The notes under the pieces: model-generated | The model's database searches: none | Told to the model about the DNA's origin: nothing | What the model saw: only the letters and a program-made list of their open reading frames with translations | Position numbers and translations under genes: made by a program | Shown: positions 57,061 to 64,000 of the stretch, one piece after another | Numbering within the stretch: the stretch's first letter is position 1 | Layout: every line of letters starts with the position of its first letter | From: Aquitalea pelogenes | GTDB lineage: Bacteria; Pseudomonadota; Gammaproteobacteria; Burkholderiales; Chromobacteriaceae | Direction of reading: 5' to 3' | Assembly (NCBI RefSeq): GCF_001515305.1 | Contig: NZ_LNQV01000008.1 | Coordinates: forward strand, 51,608 to 115,607 | Length of the DNA stretch: 64,000 bases

Positions 57061-58686
57061 ATGCTCAGCCAATTCACTGTCAGACAGAAGTTGCTTGCAG
57101 GTTTTACCCTAGTCATTACCCTGATGCTGCTGTTGCTGTTTACCGCCATCAGCAATATGCAAACCATCAATAGCAAAATGGTGGACATCACCCAGGACCG
57201 CTACCCGAAAATTGCCCTCACCAGCACCCTTACCATCAAGACGCTGGATATTGGCCGCCAAATACGCAATGCCGTCATTTACAGCGCGGGCGACACCGAA
57301 GAGTACCTGAGCAAGGTCAATAATCTGAACGCAGAGAAGGCCGCGGCCATGGAACAGGTGGAAAAACTGCTCTCCACCGCCAAGGGCAAAGCGCTGTTTG
57401 CCAGCATGCGTGAAAAAAACCAGGCGCTACAGGGTGCACAGCAGCAGGTATACCCCTTGATCCGCAGCCATAAAACGGCAGAAGCCGCGGATGTGGTGAA
57501 ACAGAAAATTGCCCCGGCCAATGCCGCCTACATGGCCAGCCTGAAGGAGTTTGCCGATTTTCAGGAAGGGCTGATGCAAAAAGCCATGCTGGATGCGGCC
57601 AGCGCCCACCACAACGCCATGGTCAGCATGCTGACCGTAGGCGGCATCGCCCTGTTGCTGGCCATAGGCAGCGCATTGTTCATTGCACGGCTGATTACCC
57701 TGCCGCTGAAACAATCAGCCCGGCTGGTGGAACAAATCCGCAATGGCAACCTGGCCGGTCAGGATGAAAACTATCCGCCAGCACGCGACGAGGCCATCCA
57801 GATTGCCCGCGGCATTCAGGAAATGCGCCAGGGGCTGCGTGACATTGTGCAGGCCATCCAGCTGAATGCGCACAATGTTTCCGACTCGGCCCGGGAACTG
57901 TCCAGCATGGCCGAGCAAGTAGCCAGTGGCGCACAGCACCAGGCCGAAGCCACCGCAGAAGCCGCCGCCACCATCGAACAGCTTACCGTCAGCATCAACC
58001 ATGTTGCCGACAACTCGGACGAAGCCACCCGCCAGTCCCGCTCCACCGGCAGTCTGGCGCGGGACGGCGGCAAGGAAGTCATCGACTCGGTCACCCGCAT
58101 CAAGGACGTCAGCCAGGCCGTCAGCGGTACCTCCTCACAAATGAACATGCTGAGCACCGAGGTGCAGCAGATTGGCAGCATTGTCACCGTGATTCGCGAC
58201 GTGGCCGACCAAACCAACCTGCTGGCGCTGAATGCCGCCATTGAAGCAGCACGTGCCGGTGAAATGGGACGCGGCTTTGCCGTGGTGGCCGATGAAGTAC
58301 GCAAGCTGGCGGAACGCACCACCAGCTCGGCACAGGAAATCACCCAGATGGTCAACGCCATCCAGCACGGCGTGGGCCGGGTAGTCGGCAGCATGAATTC
58401 CAGTCTGGAGAGTGTGGAAGCGGTCAGCAGCAGTACCGAACTGGCCTCCCAAACCATCGAGCGCATTGGCAACAGCACGCAAGCCATCGAACGCAGCATT
58501 GCCAACATCACCGGCGCACTGAGCGAACAACGGGTGGCCAGCCAGAGCCTGGCGCAAAACATGGAACGCGTGTCGCAGATGGCGGAAGAAAACAGCGCCA
58601 CCGTAGAAGAACTGGCCACCACATCGGCCCAGTTAAGTGCGCTTTCCCATAATCTGCAGGATATTACCGCCCGTTTTCATTTGTAG
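57061..58686 (+). CDS. Methyl-accepting chemotaxis protein
   Basis: 541 aa. Membrane helix 1 ([20 protein letters not shown]), four-helix-bundle periplasmic sensor (about 30-190), helix 2 ([22 protein letters not shown]), HAMP (about 215-265), and the signalling domain with the nearly invariant hairpin tip [22 protein letters not shown] at about residue 380. No CheR-binding pentapeptide at the C-end (ends DITARFHL). Start at 57061 ([10 protein letters not shown]) is the first Met before helix 1. Ligand unknown; 4HB sensors bind amino acids or organic acids. Confidence 0.94.
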   Translation: MLSQFTVRQKLLAGFTLVITLMLLLLFTAISNMQTINSKMVDITQDRYPKIALTSTLTIKTLDIGRQIRNAVIYSAGDTEEYLSKVNNLNAEKAAAMEQVEKLLSTAKGKALFASMREKNQALQGAQQQVYPLIRSHKTAEAADVVKQKIAPANAAYMASLKEFADFQEGLMQKAMLDAASAHHNAMVSMLTVGGIALLLAIGSALFIARLITLPLKQSARLVEQIRNGNLAGQDENYPPARDEAIQIARGIQEMRQGLRDIVQAIQLNAHNVSDSARELSSMAEQVASGAQHQAEATAEAAATIEQLTVSINHVADNSDEATRQSRSTGSLARDGGKEVIDSVTRIKDVSQAVSGTSSQMNMLSTEVQQIGSIVTVIRDVADQTNLLALNAAIEAARAGEMGRGFAVVADEVRKLAERTTSSAQEITQMVNAIQHGVGRVVGSMNSSLESVEAVSSSTELASQTIERIGNSTQAIERSIANITGALSEQRVASQSLAQNMERVSQMAEENSATVEELATTSAQLSALSHNLQDITARFHL

Positions 58687-58713
58687 CCTTCCGCCATGGC
58701 GGCGGGGGTGAAA

Positions 58714-58752
58714 CGGCAGCAGGCCCGGCAGCCGGTGTCAGGCCTGCTGCCG
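58714..58752. terminator. 12-bp stem hairpin between convergent genes
   Basis: CGGCAGCAGGCC / GGCCTGCTGCCG with a 15-base loop between the chemoreceptor stop (58686) and the cyclase stop (58812). It could end both transcripts; no T run on either side. Confidence 0.5.
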
Positions 58753-58811
58753 AGCAAGCGCTATAGACCATCATCCCAGGCAGCAGCCCTGCATGATCAC
58801 AAGCCTCGCGC

Positions 58812-59966
58812 CTACACTTCGTGCTCGCACACCCTGTTCCGCCCCTGCTGCTTGGCCTGATAACAGGCGGCATCCGCCAGATTCAGCCACTCATCCCAGC
58901 TGCGGCCGGGGCCATCCAGCCAGACCAGACCAATACTGACGGTGACCTTGCATTTTTCACCCGCCAAGTCGATTTCCTGCGCAGCCAGCTGCAAGCGTAG
59001 TCGCTCGGCCAGGCTGCGGGCCTCGGCCTGACTCACCTGCGCCAGGAAAATGACAAACTCCTCGCCGCCAAAGCGGGCAATCAGGTCCTGCTCCCGCAAT
59101 GTGGCTTGCAGCGCCTGCGCAGCCACCGCCAACACCCGATCCCCACCCAGATGGCCAAAGCAATCGTTCACGCGCTTGAAGTGGTCGACATCCGCCATGA
59201 TGATGGCGTTGCCCGCCTCGGCCTGCGCAGGCAAGCGGGCAAACAGGTAACGGCGATTCCCCACACCCGTCAGTTCGTCCCGCTCGCTGGCCTGCCGCAG
59301 CCTGACTGCAGAGCGCTCGGACAGAATGGTCAGCACCAGCAACACCAGGGTGAAATTGCAGATGATCTGCGCGAAGAAGGCCCAGGACAGCAGTTGCCGG
59401 GACCAGACACTGCTCACTATCCAGTAACACTCGCTGCCATACAGCAGGGCACTGACCAGCAGCGTCAGGCTAAGCAGCAGTCTGGAAGCCAGCGGCTCTG
59501 CACGACGGTCATGCCACATGCAGAATGCCGCCGCCAGCAGAAAGGAAAACGCATTGAAATGAAACACCGCCGCACGCTGCTCATTGTGGGCGATAAAGCC
59601 GGTAAACATGCCGACCAGCAGCCACAGCAGCGGCACCAGGGCCACCCGCAGCCGCCAGGCACGCCAACGCGGGCTGCTCAGCTCGGCCAAACCGCTCCAC
59701 AGGGCAGCATAGCCGCCAACGCCAAGCACAAAATGCACATACCGCCACAAGAACGGCCAGGGCAGCAGCTCAAGCTCGCTCAGCCCCGCCAGCACACCCC
59801 CGACCGCCAGCACCGCCAGCGCCAGCGCAATCCGCCCAAGCCCGGTTTCATTGCGCTGGTGACGCCAAGCATTCAATACGGCGCAGGTGCCGGCAATCAA
59901 CGATGTCGAATACAAAAACAGCACCGTTGGCAGATCCAGCATCAGCATGGAAATGGAATTGCTCAT
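58812..59966 (-). CDS. Membrane diguanylate cyclase (GGDEF)
   Basis: 384 aa. About seven hydrophobic helices in residues 10-205, with no known sensor fold, then GGDEF: NAIIMADVDHFKRVNDCFGH, active GGEEF, inhibitory REQD in the right place, and TVSIGLVWLD. Expected to make c-di-GMP. No partner in the operon. Start at 59966 (MSNSISMLMLDLP) just before helix 1. Confidence 0.92.
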   Translation of the reverse strand: MSNSISMLMLDLPTVLFLYSTSLIAGTCAVLNAWRHQRNETGLGRIALALAVLAVGGVLAGLSELELLPWPFLWRYVHFVLGVGGYAALWSGLAELSSPRWRAWRLRVALVPLLWLLVGMFTGFIAHNEQRAAVFHFNAFSFLLAAAFCMWHDRRAEPLASRLLLSLTLLVSALLYGSECYWIVSSVWSRQLLSWAFFAQIICNFTLVLLVLTILSERSAVRLRQASERDELTGVGNRRYLFARLPAQAEAGNAIIMADVDHFKRVNDCFGHLGGDRVLAVAAQALQATLREQDLIARFGGEEFVIFLAQVSQAEARSLAERLRLQLAAQEIDLAGEKCKVTVSIGLVWLDGPGRSWDEWLNLADAACYQAKQQGRNRVCEHEV

Positions 59967-60119
59967 AAACTCGCCCTTGATGACTCACTTCACGGTTGGC
60001 GAGCGGGCATGCCGGTTCTCTTGATCCAATCCATTCATCGTGCATTGCCCGTCATGCTAGCACAGCTGTTTTGCAGTGCTGTTTACCAGTAGACAATCAC
60101 GCCAGTACCATCCAGGCCC

Positions 60120-61022
60120 TCACCCCTCAGCCAGGCGCGCACGCAAGCGCGGGGCGGCAAAGTCCAGAAAAGCGCGCAGCTTGATGGGCAACCTGCCCTG
60201 CGCTGCATACACCAGACTCACCGGCCATGCAGCTGGCTCATAATCCGCCAGTACAATCTGCACCCGGCCTTCGCGCCTTGCCGGTTCGCACTGGTAGGAC
60301 AGCACACGGGTGAGACCAAGGCCGCCGCAGGCGGCATCCAGCGCAGCCTCGGCACCGTTGACGACAAGCCGGGTGTTGATGGGCACCAGCGAAACCGCAT
60401 TACCTTTATAGAATGGCCAGGCTTGCGTACCGGCCAGCGCGTCATAGCTGATGCAGTCGTGCTGGCGGATATCCTCCGGCACCGTGGGCAGGCCGCGTTG
60501 CGCCAGATATTCCGGGCAGGCACACACCACCTGACGCACTTCACCCACCTTGGTAGCCACCAGGCTGCTGTCCGGCAGCGGGCCAATGCGCACCGCCAGG
60601 TCGATATGCTCCTCCAGCAAATGCGACACCCGGTCGCCCAGTTGCAGGCGGATATTGATATCCGGGTACGCCTTGAGAAAGTCCACCACCACCGGGGTGA
60701 CATGCAGGCGGCCAAACACCACCGGCGCGGTGATGACCAGATCCCCCTTGGGCGCGGCATATTCGCCACCGGCGGCGCGTTCGGTTTCGTTGACATCATC
60801 CAGAATGCGCCGGCATGCCTCCACATAACTGCGCCCGGCCTCGGTCAGCGCAATATGCCGGGTGGAGCGCTGCAATAGCTGTACGCCCAGGTAGCTTTCC
60901 AGCTCCGCCACCTTGCGGCTGACGGTGGCCAGCGGCAGCCCAAGCCGCCGCGCCGCTGCCGAAAAACCACCGGCATCCACCACCGCCACCAGCAGCGCCA
61001 TTGCTTCCAGTCTGTCGGCCAT
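60120..61022 (-). CDS. LysR-family regulator (CrgA/DsdC-like subgroup)
   Basis: 300 aa. HTH: EAMALLVAVVDAGGFSAAARRLGLPLATVSRKVAELESYLGVQLLQRSTR, a classic LysR head of the group that often governs quinone or redox stress enzymes. Effector part: GDLVITAPVVFGRLHVTPVVVDFL, HLLEEHIDLAVRIGPLPDSSLVA. The ATG at 61022 starts exactly at the conserved MADRLEAM. Divergent from the AhpD-like gene, with a dyad between them, so this is the likely regulator of 61131-62189. Confidence 0.93.
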   Translation of the reverse strand: MADRLEAMALLVAVVDAGGFSAAARRLGLPLATVSRKVAELESYLGVQLLQRSTRHIALTEAGRSYVEACRRILDDVNETERAAGGEYAAPKGDLVITAPVVFGRLHVTPVVVDFLKAYPDINIRLQLGDRVSHLLEEHIDLAVRIGPLPDSSLVATKVGEVRQVVCACPEYLAQRGLPTVPEDIRQHDCISYDALAGTQAWPFYKGNAVSLVPINTRLVVNGAEAALDAACGGLGLTRVLSYQCEPARREGRVQIVLADYEPAAWPVSLVYAAQGRLPIKLRAFLDFAAPRLRARLAEG

Positions 61023-61041
61023 ATTCTCGATTTCCGGGATA

Positions 61042-61069
61042 GTGATTCCATACTTTAACGGATTATCAC
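61042..61069. promoter_or_regulatory. Candidate LysR binding dyad GTGAT-18-ATCAC
   Basis: GTGAT at 61042-61046 and ATCAC at 61065-61069 in the 108-base gap between the LysR gene and the AhpD-like gene. The place is right for a LysR box, though the spacing is longer than the usual T-N11-A. Confidence 0.35.
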
Positions 61070-61130
61070 CAAATATGAATGCAGGTATTGTCTGGGCTGT
61101 CACCAACACACCCCCGAACGGAGCCAGACC

Positions 61131-61679
61131 ATGTCCCACCTCACCATCCCGGCCAGCATCGCCGACGCCCCGGCTGCCTCGCAAGCCATGCTGGAAGCCG
61201 TCAACAAACAGTTTGGCCTTGTTCCCAACCTGTTCCGTCTGGTGGCCAACAGCCCGCAAGCGCTGGAAGGCTACCTCGCCCTGTCCGCCGCCCTGGGGCG
61301 CGGCAGCCTGCCGGCCCAAACCCGCGAGCGCATTGCGCTGGCCGTGGCCGAAATCAACCGCTGCGCCTATTGCCTGTCCGCCCATAGCTACCTGGGCAAG
61401 AACCTGGCCAAGCTGGACGATGCTGAAATCCTGGCCAACCGCCGCGGCACCTCCACCGACCCCAAGGCCGATGCCGCCGTGCGCTTTGCCGCGCAAGTGG
61501 CACTTGAGCGCGGCCATGTCGGGCGCGACGCGCTGCTGGCAGTGAAGGCCGCCGGCTATGACGAGGCGCAGATCATCGAAATCGTGCAGCATGTTGCGCT
61601 CAACAGCTGGACCAACTACATCAACTCTGTAGCCGACACCGACATCGACTTCCCCGCTGTCCAGCCCTTTAGCGCCTGA
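61131..61679 (+). CDS. Carboxymuconolactone decarboxylase / AhpD-like peroxidase-related protein
   Basis: 182 aa. NRCAYCLSAHSYLGK contains the CxxC plus His that is the active site of AhpD-type alkylhydroperoxidase proteins, at about residues 80-87. FGLVPNLFRLVANSPQALEGYLAL before it is typical of the peroxidase-related subgroup. Likely reduces peroxides or protects thiols. Probably co-transcribed with the DUF1348 gene 45 bases downstream. No signal peptide. Confidence 0.92.
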   Translation: MSHLTIPASIADAPAASQAMLEAVNKQFGLVPNLFRLVANSPQALEGYLALSAALGRGSLPAQTRERIALAVAEINRCAYCLSAHSYLGKNLAKLDDAEILANRRGTSTDPKADAAVRFAAQVALERGHVGRDALLAVKAAGYDEAQIIEIVQHVALNSWTNYINSVADTDIDFPAVQPFSA

Positions 61680-61724
61680 CCCACCGCCCCGGCACCCGCC
61701 GGGGCAAGCCACCCGGAGCCCGCC

Positions 61725-62189
61725 ATGAACCGCCCACCCCTGCCCCCGTTTGACTCCACCAGCGCCGCCCTGAAAGTACGGCTGGCCGAAGACGCCTGGA
61801 ACAGCCGCGACCCGGCCCGCGTTGCACAGGCCTACACGCCAGACAGCCACTGGCGCAACCGCGACCGCTTCATTCAGGGCCGTGCGGCCATCGAAGCGTT
61901 TTTGACCGAAAAATGGCAGCGCGAGCAGGAATACCGGCTGATCAAGGAACTGTGGGCATTCAGCGAACAGCGCATTGCCGTGCGCTTTGCCTATGAATGG
62001 CGCGACCACAGCGGCCAGTGGTACCGCGCCTATGGCAATGAAAACTGGGAATTCGACGCGCACGGCCTGATGGCCATCCGCCACGCCAGCATCAACGACC
62101 TGGCCATTACGGAGGCCGACCGGCTATTCCACTGGCCGCAAGGCAGACGACCGGACGATCACCCCTCGCTGTCCGCGCTGGGGCTGTAA
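61725..62189 (+). CDS. DUF1348 / NTF2-like protein
   Basis: 154 aa. [44 protein letters not shown] and [24 protein letters not shown], the signature of the DUF1348 branch of the NTF2 fold. Compact pocket protein with no known reaction, commonly found with redox enzymes under LysR or TetR control. Its last 31 bases overlap the convergent cyclase gene. Confidence 0.92.
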   Translation: MNRPPLPPFDSTSAALKVRLAEDAWNSRDPARVAQAYTPDSHWRNRDRFIQGRAAIEAFLTEKWQREQEYRLIKELWAFSEQRIAVRFAYEWRDHSGQWYRAYGNENWEFDAHGLMAIRHASINDLAITEADRLFHWPQGRRPDDHPSLSALGL

Positions 62190-63352
62190 TCGCGCATCCG
62201 GGTTTCCTGCCGTGGCAGGCCAGCTAGCACCGCACCGTCCATATGCAGGCGAATGGTATTGCGCCCGGCATGCTTGGCGGCATACAGCGCCTGATCAACA
62301 GCGGCCAGAAACCCGGATTCGCCACCCACCCCATGCCATTGCCCCAGACCCATGCTGACCGTGACATGCAGCAACTCGCTGCCCATCAGCATGGGGGTGG
62401 CCGCAATGGTTTGCCGCAAGGCCTCACACAAGGGCAAGGCCTGCTCCAGGCTGCGGCCCGCCAGCAGGATGGCAAACTCCTCGCCACCCATGCGGCATAC
62501 CAGATCATCCCGCCCCACCCCTTGCTGCAATAGCCGGGCCAGCGCGCGCAGCACCTGGTCTCCGGCTTCATGGCCGTGGCTATCGTTGATGCGCTTGAAG
62601 TAGTCGACATCCAGCATGGCCAGACAGAAAGGCCGCCGCTCGCGCTGACAGGCCAGCTGCCACTGTGCCATCGTCTGGTAAAACACCCGCCGGTTGGCCA
62701 GCCCGGTCAACACATCGGTACAGGCCATTTGCTGGATGCGCCGCTCCAGCGCCTCGGAAAAAAACTCGCCGCTTAACAGCGCAACAAACAGGATGACCGA
62801 GCCGGACAGCAATACACTCAGGTAAAGCAGCTTGATGGTGTCCGCCCCCAGCGCCGCCACTTCTGCGCTGGCCGGCCAGGGGTGCAGATCAAACAGCGAG
62901 AACCAGCCAATGCAGATGCTGGTAACCAGCAACATGCCCCACTTGTCTCGCGTGGGCACCACCAGTGGCGTGGTGAGGAAGAACAACAGGAAATAGTAGT
63001 GCCCGCCAATTTCGGTACCCTGCCCACCCAGAATCCCCGCCAGCACGGTAGCCTGACAAATCAGGCAGGCCTTCCAGTAATGCGGCGGCCTGCCCAGCCG
63101 CTGCTGCCGGTAAAACCAGACCATGCCCAGCAGCGGAATGGCGGACGCCTTCAGGCTGATGGACGCCAGCGCCCAGTTGCCCAGCCAGAAAAACAGCAAA
63201 AAGTAAAACAGCACCATCAACAGAACCAGGGCAGGCACGGCATTGGTGATGTACTGCCGCCTGCGCACCGCGCCGCTTTGCGCCGGGTCCACGCCCAGTT
63301 GCAACCAGCGCCAGACTATCTGCTGCCATTGCTTGCTTGTGCTTGGATTCAT
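62159..63352 (-). CDS. Membrane diguanylate cyclase (GGDEF)
   Basis: 397 aa. Six hydrophobic helices in residues 30-205, then [27 protein letters not shown], active GGEEF in [25 protein letters not shown]. The inhibitory site is not canonical (GRDD where RxxD is expected), so feedback may be lost. ATG at 63352 (MNPSTSKQW) is chosen; the longer frame reads promoter-like sequence. Its 3' end overlaps the DUF1348 gene by 31 bases. Confidence 0.92.
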   Translation of the reverse strand: MNPSTSKQWQQIVWRWLQLGVDPAQSGAVRRRQYITNAVPALVLLMVLFYFLLFFWLGNWALASISLKASAIPLLGMVWFYRQQRLGRPPHYWKACLICQATVLAGILGGQGTEIGGHYYFLLFFLTTPLVVPTRDKWGMLLVTSICIGWFSLFDLHPWPASAEVAALGADTIKLLYLSVLLSGSVILFVALLSGEFFSEALERRIQQMACTDVLTGLANRRVFYQTMAQWQLACQRERRPFCLAMLDVDYFKRINDSHGHEAGDQVLRALARLLQQGVGRDDLVCRMGGEEFAILLAGRSLEQALPLCEALRQTIAATPMLMGSELLHVTVSMGLGQWHGVGGESGFLAAVDQALYAAKHAGRNTIRLHMDGAVLAGLPRQETRMRDYSPSADSEG

Positions 63353-63473
63353 GCTGTGCAGTTCAGTAGTGGCGGAATGAGGCAGAGGCAATGGCGACGG
63401 CAAGACACGGCCTGCCCTCACCATCACCTGTCTTTTCTACCAGTATAGAGACAGAACCCATTCCACATACAGC

Positions 63474-64000
63474 TCAAGCGGCGGCAGCCCTGCCCCGTTG
63501 CTGCTGCGCCTCCACCCGCCACGCCTGCTTTTCCATGCGCTTGGCCAGTTGCTGGTAACAGGCGCTGGCCAGCCGCAGCAGCTCGGCATGATTGCAGTCC
63601 AGCCCGTCCGGCCCGGCAATACGCTGCGCCAGCGCTTGCAGCGGTGAGGCCTGGCTATCCAGCTCCACCAGTCGGCCATGCGCATGGCGGCGTGGGTGGT
63701 CCGGGCTGTAATTGAGAGTCAGCAGCCAGTGGCTGCGCTGCCAGCCCGGCCCATGTTGCAGCACCGCCTGCAGTACGGCATGGCTGATTTGTTGCCCGGC
63801 CTCCGCCGCCATGGCCAGTGCCTGCTCCCAGCTGGCGTAGCAATCGGGGCGTTGTTGCAATGCTGGCAGTGCTTGTCGCTCCAGCCACAGGCGCAGGCGG
63901 CGCGCAGCCGGGCGTTTGCTGTGGCGCAGCGCGCGTTGCAGTGTGGCGGCAGGCCAGCCGGTTTGCGGTGTGTCTTGCGGGCTCAGGCTGATGGTGCAGC
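63474..64000 (-). CDS. Unrecognised protein, N-terminus beyond the window edge
   Basis: An open frame of 175 codons runs off the right edge. Visible product: CTISLSPQDTPQTGWPAATL at the edge, then an Arg-rich helical part (RHSKRPAARRLRLWLERQ), QISHAVLQAVLQHGPGW, WLLTLNYSPDHPRRHAHGRLVELD, and a Gln/Ala-rich basic end (RVEAQQQRGRAAAA). Mostly soluble, with no membrane segment. No family recognised. Codon style matches its neighbours, which supports a real gene. Confidence 0.55.
   Translation of the reverse strand, partial: CTISLSPQDTPQTGWPAATLQRALRHSKRPAARRLRLWLERQALPALQQRPDCYASWEQALAMAAEAGQQISHAVLQAVLQHGPGWQRSHWLLTLNYSPDHPRRHAHGRLVELDSQASPLQALAQRIAGPDGLDCNHAELLRLASACYQQLAKRMEKQAWRVEAQQQRGRAAAA

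Overview
This is a 64 kb GC-rich chromosomal window. It has no rRNA or tRNA genes that I can see, no insertion sequence and no CRISPR array. The gene content is that of an aerobic, flagellated, environmental betaproteobacterium. My best guess is Neisseriales, family Chromobacteriaceae (Chromobacterium, Vogesella or Aquitalea type). That is inferred from overall protein style and was not tested by a search.

Layout. 1-3 kb: two tandem fliD (flagellar cap) genes, one with a FliA-type promoter and one with a frameshift. 3-10 kb: housekeeping and small genes (PuuB-like amine oxidase, frameshifted CorA/ZntB transporter, YjdM, MATE exporter, YkgJ-type Cys protein, EamA protein). 10.4-21.8 kb: a 13-gene leftward operon with mostly 4-bp overlaps. 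It carries three different photolyase/cryptochrome genes, DUF2256 and Trp-rich microproteins, a lipocalin, a cyclopropane-fatty-acid-synthase-like methyltransferase, DUF1365, DUF3833, SDR and NTF2 proteins and two flavoproteins. It diverges from a TetR regulator and reads as a light / singlet-oxygen stress and membrane-lipid remodelling island. 22.5-26.5 kb: an amino-acid ABC pair without ATPase, mmuM, and a GNAT-alpha/beta hydrolase fusion. 26.6-31.7 kb: a periplasmic binding protein paired with a diguanylate cyclase, and a PilJN-PAS-GGDEF-EAL protein. 31.8-36.5 kb: a tricarballylate operon (tcuABC) whose LysR regulator has lost its DNA-binding half. 36.5-45 kb: an organosulfur cluster (ABC transporter with fused permease-ATPase, N-acetyltransferase, M20 deacylase, two flavin monooxygenases) diverging from a porin. 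45-54 kb: DUF3088, two VOC proteins, an MHYT hybrid kinase coupled to an HD-GYP regulator, and a GGDEF-EAL protein. 54-64 kb: maeB with a divergent LysR gene, a chemoreceptor, two diguanylate cyclases, a LysR/AhpD-like/DUF1348 redox module and a partial unknown gene.

Two themes stand out. Six c-di-GMP genes occur in about 36 kb. In addition, five otherwise intact genes carry single-base frame disruptions (four losses, one gain), mostly at short G/C runs. The latter suggests sequence errors more than five independent pseudogenes, so the five affected genes should be read as probably functional until resequenced.
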